NCBI RefSeq assembly: GCF_007750395.1
Contig: NZ_CP036281.1
Location: forward strand, 3,309,001 to 3,373,000
Reading direction: 5' to 3'
DNA: 64,000 nt
Source: Polystyrenella longa
Lineage (GTDB): Bacteria; Planctomycetota; Planctomycetia; Planctomycetales; Planctomycetaceae
Position numbers and translations under genes: made by a program. Positions 1-8,875 of the stretch are shown piece after piece. The notes under the pieces are model-generated. The model was not told the origin of the DNA, did not search any database, and was given only the letters and a program-made list of their open reading frames with translations. How positions within the stretch are numbered: the stretch's first letter is position 1; each line of letters begins with the position of its first letter.

Positions 1-1
1 T

Positions 2-898
2 GCCGCCAGACAGTTGCACCCGCAGTTCGCTCGCTGGCGGTGGATTGCAACTGGAGCAACCATCGCAGTCGCTTTTCTGTTACTCTTCCTCCCTCAATTA
101 ACAAAGCCGTTGACCATCACTGTTCTCAATGTGGGCCACGGATCAGCCATTCTCGTGGAGTATCCGAACGGGAATCGATTGCTATACGATGTTGGTTCCA
201 TTGACGGAGGGAAACGAGCAGCTCGGGCAGTTCAGAATCTCCTTTGGAATCAAGGAGAGATGGGGATCAACTGTCTGTTGGTCTCCCATGCAGACGTCGA
301 CCATTTCAATGGTACCCATACACTCATAGCTACGATGCCAATCGCTACCGTCTGCTGTTCACCTCAGTTTCTGGACTTCGATCAACCTGCCGTCGACGAA
401 CTCATTGAAAAACTGGACAGAGCTGATATTCCTGTCCAGCTCATTCAAGCAGGCGACCAACTCAGAATTGATGAGAAGGTGGCAACCAAGGTCTTGTTTC
501 CACAAGCAAGGACACGACTCCATCAAGACAATGACCATAGCGTGGTGCTGTTGATCGAATATGCGGGCAGGCGAATTCTGCTTACAGGCGATCTGGAACC
601 GGAGGGACAGCAGGAATTACAACATCTGCTGGATGGGAGGCTCCCGGTTGATCTTTTGACTGCTCCTCACCATGGGGCACACGAAGCCAATGGGCGTTCC
701 TTATTCGAGCAGTTCTCTCCTGGTATCGTCACAGTGAGCAGCAATAGTTATTTACCAGAGACAGCACGCGAGCTACAACGGCAGATACCCGATGGCGAGG
801 CAGTCTATTTCACCCGAAACCAGGGAGCCATTCGTATCGAAATCGACTCGAAAGGCGAGCTTCGTGTTCAAACATTCCTACAGGAATCGAAGAATTAA
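2..898 (+). CDS. ComEC/Rec2 C-terminal metallo-beta-lactamase part (5' end outside window)
   Basis: This is the C-terminal end of a ComEC/Rec2-type DNA uptake protein. The reading frame is open back to the window edge, so the TTG at 14 is probably not the true start and the competence membrane domain should lie upstream. Visible are one hydrophobic segment (about residues 10-27 from the TTG) and then a metallo-beta-lactamase fold. It has the metal-binding motif SHADVDHFNGT, the later LLTGDLEPEGQ strand with its Asp, and the APHHGAHEAN motif. In ComEC this domain faces the periplasm and is thought to degrade one DNA strand during uptake. The alternative is a free-standing MBL hydrolase with a short anchor, which the open upstream frame makes less likely. 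Confidence 0.8.
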   Translation, partial: AARQLHPQFARWRWIATGATIAVAFLLLFLPQLTKPLTITVLNVGHGSAILVEYPNGNRLLYDVGSIDGGKRAARAVQNLLWNQGEMGINCLLVSHADVDHFNGTHTLIATMPIATVCCSPQFLDFDQPAVDELIEKLDRADIPVQLIQAGDQLRIDEKVATKVLFPQARTRLHQDNDHSVVLLIEYAGRRILLTGDLEPEGQQELQHLLDGRLPVDLLTAPHHGAHEANGRSLFEQFSPGIVTVSSNSYLPETARELQRQIPDGEAVYFTRNQGAIRIEIDSKGELRVQTFLQESKN

Positions 899-938
899 AC
901 GGAAGACGTTCGTGAGTTTCAGGCGGTGCACTTTAACT

Positions 939-1889
939 TTAAACTTGGGGACTTTTCAGTTCCGATTCGTGCTGACGCAGCTCGTCTGATTTCGTTTTCA
1001 GCTTCTCCTGGGTTTCTCTGAAGCGTTTCATCGCCTCTTTGTACTTAAGGTGAGCGGAATAAAGTTCCGTCGGAGCGTCCCCTTCTTGCAGAACCGCTTT
1101 ATGCAGATGAGTCACTTTCTCCTCCAACTGGTCCTGCATCATTCGGATCAGTTCCGTAGTCAGACCTTCCAGCTCCCGTCCTAGATCATAAACTTTCTGA
1201 CGATCGACGACCCGCTCAGGCTCATCCAGATCGCGTGTTGATTCTTCCTGTTGGTTTACCGCCAACTGATCATCAGTAACGAGTCTTCCAAAAGGACTGA
1301 ACGCATTTCGGGAACTGTCAACAGCCGCCTTTGCAGCATCAATCCCCCGTAGCGCCCGAGGATAATCCGGTTTGAGTTCCACAGCTTTATTGAACTGCAC
1401 CAGAGCTTGCTGGAAATTACCCATTTCAATATAGACTTCACCTAGATTCACATACGCGTCAACGAATTCCGGATCGAGATTAATCGCGTCCCGATAGGAA
1501 GAGACAGCCAAGGCAAACTGTTTCAAATGTCGGTTGGCGTATCCGATATTGAAATGACCTTCAACAGACTTTCTCTCGCGTAATAATCCTTTGCGAAGGA
1601 TCCCGGCGGCGTCCTGGTACCGTTCCAGTTTGTTGTAAATTGCCCCGAGATTGATCAGCAATTTGCCATTGGATGGATTTAACTGAATGGCTCGCTCAAA
1701 ATGAGTCGCGGCCAATTCATAATCTTTATTAGAGAATGCAGCAGACGCCAATCCAATGTGAGCGGAAGACCGGGACTCTTCCTCCTGCAGGACCTGCTGA
1801 TACAGAGTGATCGCGTCAGCATATTCCTTATGCTTATATTTACTGCGGGCCTGCTTTTCCAGCAGATCGATTTGCGTTGCTTCTGTCAT
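939..1889 (-). CDS. Tetratricopeptide repeat protein with C-terminal coiled coil
   Basis: A 316-residue soluble protein with no signal peptide. Residues about 12-200 hold five or more 34-residue TPR units, recognisable by repeats such as ERAIQLNPSN, RDAINLDPEF and NKAVELKPDY. The last 80 residues are charged and helical, rich in E, K, Q and R, and probably a coiled coil. TPR arrays bind partner proteins; the partner cannot be read from the sequence. It converges on comEC and leaves 40 bp between the two stops. A GGAG lies about 12 nt before the ATG. No enzymatic domain is visible. Confidence 0.8.
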   Translation of the reverse strand: MTEATQIDLLEKQARSKYKHKEYADAITLYQQVLQEEESRSSAHIGLASAAFSNKDYELAATHFERAIQLNPSNGKLLINLGAIYNKLERYQDAAGILRKGLLRERKSVEGHFNIGYANRHLKQFALAVSSYRDAINLDPEFVDAYVNLGEVYIEMGNFQQALVQFNKAVELKPDYPRALRGIDAAKAAVDSSRNAFSPFGRLVTDDQLAVNQQEESTRDLDEPERVVDRQKVYDLGRELEGLTTELIRMMQDQLEEKVTHLHKAVLQEGDAPTELYSAHLKYKEAMKRFRETQEKLKTKSDELRQHESELKSPQV

Positions 1890-1957
1890 TGATCAAGCGA
1901 CTCCACACAGAGAAATTGAAACAGCGGTTGCAATCGCAGATCCTTAATGATGGACCT

Positions 1958-2179
1958 TTAATCTGTCTTTAGCGAAACAAGTTTACTACGAGGACCAGGA
2001 TGAAATTCTATTTTGGACTCGCGAGCCAACCAACCTACTCCTTGCATGACTAAATCGCGAGGAGCGTCTATTTCTCGAGAGAGTTTGCTTAAGGTGACTG
2101 GTCCTTTTTCGGTCAGATAATTCCATACTAAACCAGCAGCAATGCCGATTTCATCCACCTCACTACCCTGTAATTCCAT
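1958..2179 (-). CDS. Small winged-helix domain protein
   Basis: About 73 residues when started at the ATG at 2179, which is preceded by AGGA at good spacing. A longer frame opens at 2215 but has no such site. The whole protein is one winged helix-turn-helix: an IGIAAGLVWNYL helix, a TLSKLSREI recognition-type helix and a KIEFHPGPRSKLVSL wing. It resembles the small winged-helix family annotated DUF2582, common in Bacteroidetes and Planctomycetes. It lies just upstream (69 bp) of the TPR gene on the same strand and may be cotranscribed. Its DNA target, if any, is unknown. Confidence 0.7.
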   Translation of the reverse strand: MELQGSEVDEIGIAAGLVWNYLTEKGPVTLSKLSREIDAPRDLVMQGVGWLARESKIEFHPGPRSKLVSLKTD

Positions 2180-2715
2180 GGTCACTTCCTGGCTCCTTAA
2201 ACTAGGCTGAATCACGATTTAAGAGGTTTCTGGTTCAATATAAACCAGCCTTCTAAACGAGGAAAACGGTTTCCCTCAACAATTGAAGTGTTATTCACAG
2301 ATTACCAGCTTCACTGACAGAACTAATCCTGTCGCAGAACAAAAGCTAAAGGTAATCTGCCACCACTGAAGTATGATTCACAAACGCCGATTTAAGTCGG
2401 TCTGGATTGCTTCCAGCCTATTTCCAAAACTTACGAAGTGGAAAATTAGACATTGAAAACAACAAGAGAGGCAACTCGACCTCCGCTGAGCATTACAGGT
2501 TTAAGCGGAAGAATGGCGATCTTAAAATCAACAGATGCTTCTAAGTTTCCAGCCGACGAGCATCGCCGTTAATCATGACACACTTTTGACTTAGGAAGAC
2601 AAGCATCTGTCCACTTCCAGTATAACACCCTAGCTGGGGATGCAATACCGAATCCCGAACTTTCTCCTATTTTCACTAACCGTCACTAACCAAATGTACC
2701 AATTGTTTACCCGTT
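2180..2715. other. Gene-free stretch between the winged-helix gene and the next minus-strand gene
   Basis: About 535 bp. I see no convincing protein gene; the few short frames lack start signals and protein-like composition. A small GCCGA...TCGGT hairpin near 2385-2402 is too weak to call. It probably carries the promoter of the 2179 gene and the trailer of the 3183 gene. Confidence 0.4.
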
Positions 2716-3183
2716 TCAAGTTTGCTCGAAGCCGAAAAAGTCTTCGGCGCATTGAATCGACTGGGTCATCAGTTGCTGCAGTTGCGAAATCTGTTCACTC
2801 TCTTCAGCGGAATACTGCGACAGAATGAGGACCGTAAAACGGTCGGTAGCAAAAGTGCGGATCGATGCGGTGTTCATGAGGTCAAGACAGCTGAATTCAA
2901 TCTCCACAGCAGAACCAACGTGTGCTCCAACCTGCTGTTCTGAAGGAAAGCTATCTATCGCCTGATACTCATCACGGTAGGTCTCGATGGCCGACTGAAT
3001 CAAATCGTCCATCGCCGGGCGTTCAAAGTAGAGCGTCAGTATCCAAAAACCGGTTCCCGGGCTTTGCACCATCACCTGGATCTCTTCTTCAGAGGCCTGC
3101 TCAGTCAGAGTCCAGCCCGAAGGATAGGAAAAACTCACTCCATGCTGCTGATACGATTCTGTTAATAAATCCTGAATATCCAA
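2716..3183 (-). CDS. Hypothetical protein, DcrB/PsbP-like fold suspected
   Basis: A small protein of unknown function. The frame is open to 3249 (TTG) but has no ribosome site there. A TTG at 3183 sits 8 nt after AGGA and is preferred, giving about 155 residues. The N-terminal GVSFSYPSGWTL pattern, followed by alternating strands and a C-terminal helix, resembles the DcrB / PsbP-like group, in which this motif begins the domain. No signal peptide or catalytic motif is visible. It lies about 100 bp downstream of the uvrA-like gene on the same strand and could be cotranscribed. The fold suggestion is inference only. Confidence 0.6.
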   Translation of the reverse strand: MDIQDLLTESYQQHGVSFSYPSGWTLTEQASEEEIQVMVQSPGTGFWILTLYFERPAMDDLIQSAIETYRDEYQAIDSFPSEQQVGAHVGSAVEIEFSCLDLMNTASIRTFATDRFTVLILSQYSAEESEQISQLQQLMTQSIQCAEDFFGFEQT

Positions 3184-3281
3184 AAAACTGATTCCTGTGC
3201 GATGAATGAAGTTCGTTTGTGTCGATTCTCTAAGTGGAAAATCGAACAATTGTGGATTCTAGCAAATGCAATCACCTGATC

Positions 3282-5897
3282 CTACTGACCGAACCAGTCG
3301 GACAGCAACTCGCCTGTCGCTGTACCTCCCTCTCGGCTTAGTTCGACAGGACTACCTGCTGCGACCACTTTCCCTCCGCCCTCCCCGGCACCGGGTCCCA
3401 TTTCGATTAACCAGTCGGCAGCCGCGATGATTTGCGGTTGATGTTCTATCACCCAAACAGAATGCCCCTGCTCGACCAGTTTACGCAACAATACGATAAG
3501 TTGTTCGAGATCCGCCGGGTGCAGTCCAGAACTGGGTTCATCAAGAACAAACAAAGTGCGTGGAATTTGCTGTTTACTGAGTTCGGTTGCCAGCTTCACG
3601 CGTTGCGATTCTCCGCCCGAAAGGGTTAACGCCGATTGACCGAGGGTCAAATATCCTAAACCGACATCCTGCAACGTCTGCAGAATCATTCTCATGTCGG
3701 ACAATTTATCGAAATGCTGGGCCGCTTCGCTGATCTTCATCTGTAGAATGTCTGCGACTGATTTGCCGTAAAAACGAACGGAAAGTGTCTGCGCGTTAAA
3801 TCGCTTACCGCCGCAAGTGGGACAAGTCACCCATAAGTCGGTTAGCGATTGCATCTCGATCTTCTCGACACCTCTTCCCCGACAAGTTTCACAGCGTCCT
3901 TCCGCTGACAGGTAACTGAACCGCTTCGACTTAAATCCACGTAGGCGCGCCTCACGCGTCCGGGTGAACAACTTTCGAACGATGTCCCACAACCCGGTGT
4001 AAGTTGCGGGTGTCGAAAGTGGACTCTGGCCCAGGGGACGTTGATCGACCTGAACCACTCGTTCGATTTGTTCGGCACCTTGCAACTTTAATTCCACGGG
4101 CTCGTTCCGCAGAAATCGTTTTATCGCCGGCACAATTGAGTCTATCAACAGACTACTTTTTCCGCTTCCACTCACCCCGGTGAAACAAACAAATTGACCG
4201 AGAGGGATCTCGACATCAAGTTGATGAATATTATGGCATGCAATGCCCTTAACGAAGAGTTGACCAGCAGAAGAGGGTTTGTCTTTTGAATCAGATGTTG
4301 GAGCTGTTTCTAAATGAGTGCGTTGCAGGTACTTTCCAGTCAAGGTGTCCCTCGTCACGAATGTTTCCCGACTTCCCGCTGCCACCAGTTGGCCTCCCTG
4401 TGTTCCAGCTCCGGGGCCGATCTCCACAAGGTAATCAGCCTCCCGCATTGTCTGCAGATCATGTTCGATCACAATCAGGCTATTGCCTCGATTCTGTAAT
4501 TGTCGAAGCACATTCAATAATCTACCGGTGTCTCGCGCGTGCAGACCGCTCGTCGGCTCATCTAACACGAAACAGGCCCCAGTCACGCCGGTTCCCAACG
4601 TGCTAGCCAATCGAGCACGCTGGTATTCTCCACCAGATAAGGTGGTTGCTTGACGGCTCAAACTCAGATAACCCAAGCCGACTTCTCGCAGAAAGTGCAA
4701 TCGCGATTTCACTTCAGGAATCACTTTTTCCGCCGCCAGCGACCCCACCGAATCTGGAACGAAACAAGACGTCGATTCCGCAGTAGTCTTAATATCCGCA
4801 GTAGCAGTATTATCAATAAGCGAGTGCTCAAAGAAATCGAGTAGTGTATCCAGGCTGAACCGCTGTAGTTCGGAAAATCTCTTTCCCTCGAAGATGACCT
4901 TTCGAGCCAGTGGATTCAGACGTTCTCCTTTGCACTTGGGACAGGGATTGGAATCAACTATTCGATTTGCCGAACTCTCAGGCGAACCCGTTTTCGGTGA
5001 TAGAACGATACTTCCCAACCCACCGCATTCCTGACAGGCCCCCTGCGGACTGTTGAAATTGAATGTCGCCGGATGAACCGTAGGAAAACTGATCCCGCAT
5101 TCAGCACAGGCGAATCGTTCATTGAAGAAATGATCGACCCACTCTTCGCCACTTTGTTGGGTCGTGACGATGCATTCTCCGTCCCCCTGTCTCAATGTGG
5201 TGTTGATCGATTCCTGCAATCGCGATTGAATCCCCTCTTTCATGATGAGACGATCAACCACAATCTCGACGGTATGTTCATCGGCGGGGGAGATATCGAC
5301 TGCGTCGTTCAGATCGTACAGTTCACCATTCACGCGTGCGCGGACAAATCCATCGGCCACCAGTTTGTCGAACAGTTCTTCCAGATTGGCGCCACTGACT
5401 CGATCCCAAACGGGGGCTAATAACATCAGGCGAGTCCGCTCGGGAAATTGCAGAACCCTGTTCACAATTTGCTCGGACGTCTGGCTGCTGACCACTTTAC
5501 CACAATGCGGACAGTGAACGACTCCCGCACGAGCATAAAGTTGTCTCAGAAAGTCATCGATTTCCGTCGTGGTTCCCAGCGTATTCCTCAGACTCAAGTG
5601 GCCCCGATGTTGAGAAAGGCTGAGAGTGGGCGGCAAACCGGAGATGGAATCGACATCAGGGCGGGGCAGAATAGGAAATCGCTTTCGCGATCCGAGGGAC
5701 AAGGTCGCAAAATACTTGCGTTGACCTTCGGCAAAGAGCGTGTCAAAAGCGAGCGAGCTTTTTCCGCTACCACTCACGCCGGTCACCACGACGAGCTGGC
5801 CCCGGGGTAAATCGACATCTATCCCCTGAAGGTTATGTTGCCGCGCTCCCCGTACTCGAATAACAGGGATTGAATGATCATCCTGAGAGGTCGACAT
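3282..5897 (-). CDS. UvrA-like excinuclease ATPase, divergent short paralog
   Basis: An 871-residue tandem ABC ATPase of the UvrA family, shorter than canonical UvrA (about 940). Both halves have Walker A loops of the form GVSGSGKSS, LSGGE signatures (LSGGEYQRARL and LSGGESQRVKL) and DEP Walker B motifs (LDEPTSGLH and LDEPSSGLH). Zinc-finger pairs are kept: CPHC, CAEC/CQEC, CPKC, CETC/CPTC. The region after the first Walker A (LSLGSRKRFPILPRPDVDSI) differs strongly from housekeeping UvrA, which has an LSAYARQF-type motif there. UvrA loads UvrB at DNA lesions. Class II paralogs (UvrA2, DrrC-like) are linked to tolerance of DNA-binding compounds. No uvrB is nearby. I call it a paralog, not the housekeeping uvrA. 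Confidence 0.85.
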   Translation of the reverse strand: MSTSQDDHSIPVIRVRGARQHNLQGIDVDLPRGQLVVVTGVSGSGKSSLAFDTLFAEGQRKYFATLSLGSRKRFPILPRPDVDSISGLPPTLSLSQHRGHLSLRNTLGTTTEIDDFLRQLYARAGVVHCPHCGKVVSSQTSEQIVNRVLQFPERTRLMLLAPVWDRVSGANLEELFDKLVADGFVRARVNGELYDLNDAVDISPADEHTVEIVVDRLIMKEGIQSRLQESINTTLRQGDGECIVTTQQSGEEWVDHFFNERFACAECGISFPTVHPATFNFNSPQGACQECGGLGSIVLSPKTGSPESSANRIVDSNPCPKCKGERLNPLARKVIFEGKRFSELQRFSLDTLLDFFEHSLIDNTATADIKTTAESTSCFVPDSVGSLAAEKVIPEVKSRLHFLREVGLGYLSLSRQATTLSGGEYQRARLASTLGTGVTGACFVLDEPTSGLHARDTGRLLNVLRQLQNRGNSLIVIEHDLQTMREADYLVEIGPGAGTQGGQLVAAGSRETFVTRDTLTGKYLQRTHLETAPTSDSKDKPSSAGQLFVKGIACHNIHQLDVEIPLGQFVCFTGVSGSGKSSLLIDSIVPAIKRFLRNEPVELKLQGAEQIERVVQVDQRPLGQSPLSTPATYTGLWDIVRKLFTRTREARLRGFKSKRFSYLSAEGRCETCRGRGVEKIEMQSLTDLWVTCPTCGGKRFNAQTLSVRFYGKSVADILQMKISEAAQHFDKLSDMRMILQTLQDVGLGYLTLGQSALTLSGGESQRVKLATELSKQQIPRTLFVLDEPSSGLHPADLEQLIVLLRKLVEQGHSVWVIEHQPQIIAAADWLIEMGPGAGEGGGKVVAAGSPVELSREGGTATGELLSDWFGQ

Positions 5898-6123
5898 AAA
5901 ATCGCATTCTGGCAGTCTGGTAAGTTCCGAAATGTTCCAGGTCGCTGAAAGTACCTTTCACCCGCATAATCAACATAACCGGAATAAAATCCGCACCTCG
6001 CCTGAATCCACAGCGGCATTCGAAATATCAATCCAGTTTAAACATGAAATGACCCGAAGGGAAACTCAAGATACCCGAGGTTCTCTTATAGCAATCTCCT
6101 GAATCCCAACCAAGAGAGTCACC

Positions 6124-6411
6124 ATGTTTCGCGCTACTGGAATCGCCCTCGGTCTGTTTCTCTCCACTTGGGGTGCGTTTCTGTTTTGCACTGAAGACAT
6201 CGTGCTTCGATACAACCCCAGTTGGATACCGCAAAGCGGCTTCATATCTCAATTCTTTGAATACCAATCTGAGGGAAATCGCCAACATCTCATCGTTGAA
6301 CAATGGGTCGCTATTCTGCTCGCATCAGTCGGCGGATCTCTCATGATTTTCTCTCTGGGTGGAAAATCGAAACTACGAACACCAAAGGATGAAAAACCAC
6401 GGCATTCCTGA
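6124..6411 (+). CDS. Small two-helix membrane protein, unknown
   Basis: A 95-residue protein with a hydrophobic N-terminal helix (residues 4-22) and a second at about 59-79, followed by a basic, polar tail. The roughly 35 residues between them would lie outside the membrane. A GAGAG run lies 6 nt before the ATG. No family is recognised. It stands alone between the divergent uvrA-like gene and the marR operon. Confidence 0.6.
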   Translation: MFRATGIALGLFLSTWGAFLFCTEDIVLRYNPSWIPQSGFISQFFEYQSEGNRQHLIVEQWVAILLASVGGSLMIFSLGGKSKLRTPKDEKPRHS

Positions 6412-6644
6412 ATTAAGTAGAAAACAGACCTCTGGTTGGGTCTATATCCACAGAAACAGGTCTCGATCCCTTTGAAATAGCGGTTTGCGTCAAATCGGGG
6501 CTTGAAATGGGGATCTGCGAACTTCTATGATTTATGTAACCAGCTTAATTTCACACACATGCGATTGACACTCCGACACCCAAGCACCCCACGTACACTA
6601 TCCCGTCGGCTGGACCATGGATGGTGCAGTTTCTCCGCTCAACT

Positions 6645-6657
6645 GATATTTGATATC
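6645..6657 (+). promoter_or_regulatory. Palindrome ahead of marR, candidate operator
   Basis: GATAT-TTG-ATATC is a perfect inverted repeat with a 3-nt spacer, ending 19 bp before the marR-type start codon. MarR regulators bind short AT-rich palindromes over their own promoters, so autoregulation is plausible. The site is short and could occur by chance. Confidence 0.35.
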
Positions 6658-6676
6658 GCTGGTTATTGGAATACTC

Positions 6677-7192
6677 ATGCTGGAATATGATTTTGAACAG
6701 AGTCTTGGCTACTGGACAGCATTAACATCCCATGCCTACCGTCGCACTCTGGATGCAGAACTGAATCGCCAAAACATTACGATCCGACAATGGGAAGTAC
6801 TCGCCTTGCTCTCCCTGAACGGTGAGCAGAATCAAGTTCAACTGGCGGATCAACTTTGCATAGAACCTCCGACTCTAGCGGGGGTCATCAAACGGATGGA
6901 ACGCGATGGTTGGCTTGAACGTACTTGCTGTCAGGAAGATCGACGTAAAAACAACATCCGCCCCACTCCTAAAGCGGAAGCCCTGTGGCAACAGATGGTC
7001 GACTGCTGTCGAAAGATACGTGCCCAGGCAACTGCCGGGATGACCGAGGAAGAAATCAACCAGTACATCAGTTTGTGCCAACGCGTCATCAAGAATATGA
7101 ATGCGAATGTTGGCTTTTCTCTGAGGAACTGCTCTTCAAGTCAGTCCGTCCCAAAAGCATCCGATCCTAAGATGCAGGAACTCGAGTCCTGA
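6677..7192 (+). CDS. MarR-family transcriptional regulator of the RND pump operon
   Basis: About 171 residues from the ATG at 6677, which has GGA 8 nt upstream; the frame extends to 6650 without a site. The winged helix is clear: a VQLADQLCIEPPTLAGVIKR helix-turn-helix and a CQEDRRKNNI wing with the Asp-Arg typical of MarR. The N-terminal WTALTSHAYRR helix and the C-terminal GMTEEEINQY helices form the dimerisation part. It is followed at 125 bp by the adaptor and pump genes on the same strand, so it most likely represses them and responds to a pump substrate. Several Cys residues (CC in the wing, CC near 117) are notable, but redox sensing is only a guess. Confidence 0.85.
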   Translation: MLEYDFEQSLGYWTALTSHAYRRTLDAELNRQNITIRQWEVLALLSLNGEQNQVQLADQLCIEPPTLAGVIKRMERDGWLERTCCQEDRRKNNIRPTPKAEALWQQMVDCCRKIRAQATAGMTEEEINQYISLCQRVIKNMNANVGFSLRNCSSSQSVPKASDPKMQELES

Positions 7193-7316
7193 AGTCGACT
7201 GCGACGCTTAAAAATATTCAGACAATTGAATCCACGATATTGAAGAAGATGTTTTCATCAATAGTCGTTCGGTTCCCTCCCTCCTTATCCGTTTCTATTT
7301 GAAGTACGTAAGCTCT

Positions 7317-8789
7317 ATGATAAAAGATAGCATGCAACCTATCTGGATCAGCATTCCACTGATGATCGGCATCCTGATGACCTCGGGTTGTGGCAATGAT
7401 GAAACCGCTGCGCAAACACCGGGTGCAGCCCCTCCACCGACTTACGTCCGGGTTGGTCCGATCGTTCAAAAGATGATACGCCCCGAACTCAAAGTGGTTG
7501 CCACTCTTCATCCTCGACGAACTTCCATCGTTGCGTCCGGCGCGAACGGTGTCGTGGAAGAATATATTCCAGATGCGGGTATGTACGTCGAAGAAGGAAC
7601 TATCCTTTCAACCTTGCGTATGCGTTCGACAGATTTGGGAATTGCCCAGGAACGAGCCATTCTCAAAGAACGTGAAGAACAATTAAAAAGTCTCGAAGCA
7701 GGTTCTCGACCTCAAGAGATTGAAGAAGCTCAAGCCAAATTAATGGCGTTCCAGATCGCACGCAGAGTGGCCGATCAAAAATTCACTCGCGTGGAAGAGC
7801 TCTTCAAAAAGAACGCCATCAATAAAGATGAAAGAGATGATGCACAGGAAAGGTCTGAAGCTGCCGAGCACCTTTATGCCGCTTCCAAAGCTGCTTTCGA
7901 TTTAGTGAAGCAGGGTCCCCGACAGGAAGATATCGAACAGGCCCGGGCACGTGTCCTGGCTCAAAAAGAAAACATCGATTATCTCCTGTCCGAGCGCGAC
8001 AAACGAATCACTAAAGCTCCTTTTGATGGTGTGATAGTAGAAACGCATTCATTCGTTGGTCAGTGGCTTGGTCAAGGCGATCCCATCATCACACTGGCGC
8101 GAATGGACCTGATGGTAGTTATCGCGAACGTCGACCAGTCGATGCTGCAATACATTACCTTAGGCGACAAAGTGAATATACAAGTTCCCGGAACCGAGCA
8201 GAAGCAATGGGAAGGCCAGATTGCCTCGATCGTTTCCCAGAGTAATTGGGAAAGCGGATCTCGATTATTCCCGATCCGAATTCTGGTTGAGAATAAGTTC
8301 CAGGAAGTGGAAGGTCGAAAGATTCCCATCCTCAAAGAAGGGATGCATGCGGAAGTCGTCTTCCGCGGGCCTGAGGTAGAAGCCGTTCTTGTTCACAAAG
8401 ACGCGCTCGTCAGAACCTCTGGTGGAAAAGCGATCTTCGTCTACGAACCCACACCAGATGACCCCAAGAACGGAACAGTCAAGCAGTATCAAATTGAGAC
8501 GGATATCGGTGAAAAGGAAATGATTCGCATTTACACCCCCGGTGAAGATCTCACCGGCGGACAGGTCGTGCTGGAAGGGGCGGAACGATTGAGACCTTTC
8601 CAAAACGTCGCCATCCTGCCCGAAAACCCGACAGCAGAATCGCCCGCATCGGAAGCAGGACCCACTGGTCAGGACTCGGCGACAGATATTAATCCTGCTA
8701 ATTCTCCTGAAGAAGCGACATCGAAAGAAACGACTGATGTCACTAAGGAAGCCTCCCCCGAACTTGAGGCTTCGACCAGCGCGAAATAG
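7317..8789 (+). CDS. RND efflux periplasmic adaptor (membrane fusion protein), lipoprotein
   Basis: An HlyD/AcrA-type adaptor of about 490 residues from the ATG at 7317 (a TTG at 7299 is possible). The signal peptide ends in TSGCG, a lipobox, so the protein should be lipid-anchored. A lipoyl half follows (SGANGVVEEYIPDAGMYVEEG), then a long alpha hairpin (LKEREEQLKSLEAGSRPQEI onward), the second lipoyl half (ITKAPFDGVIVETHSFVGQW), a beta-barrel and a membrane-proximal domain. An acidic, Ser/Thr/Ala-rich tail of about 60 residues at the C-terminus is unusual. It lies 86 bp before the RND pump and links it to an outer membrane channel not encoded here. Confidence 0.9.
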   Translation: MIKDSMQPIWISIPLMIGILMTSGCGNDETAAQTPGAAPPPTYVRVGPIVQKMIRPELKVVATLHPRRTSIVASGANGVVEEYIPDAGMYVEEGTILSTLRMRSTDLGIAQERAILKEREEQLKSLEAGSRPQEIEEAQAKLMAFQIARRVADQKFTRVEELFKKNAINKDERDDAQERSEAAEHLYAASKAAFDLVKQGPRQEDIEQARARVLAQKENIDYLLSERDKRITKAPFDGVIVETHSFVGQWLGQGDPIITLARMDLMVVIANVDQSMLQYITLGDKVNIQVPGTEQKQWEGQIASIVSQSNWESGSRLFPIRILVENKFQEVEGRKIPILKEGMHAEVVFRGPEVEAVLVHKDALVRTSGGKAIFVYEPTPDDPKNGTVKQYQIETDIGEKEMIRIYTPGEDLTGGQVVLEGAERLRPFQNVAILPENPTAESPASEAGPTGQDSATDINPANSPEEATSKETTDVTKEASPELEASTSAK

Positions 8790-8875
8790 AGGCTATCCTC
8801 GGCCGATGCTTTTACTCGTTGGCGAACGGCCACTGAATACATCTTTACACTACTCCAAGCAGAAGAAGTTTCACG

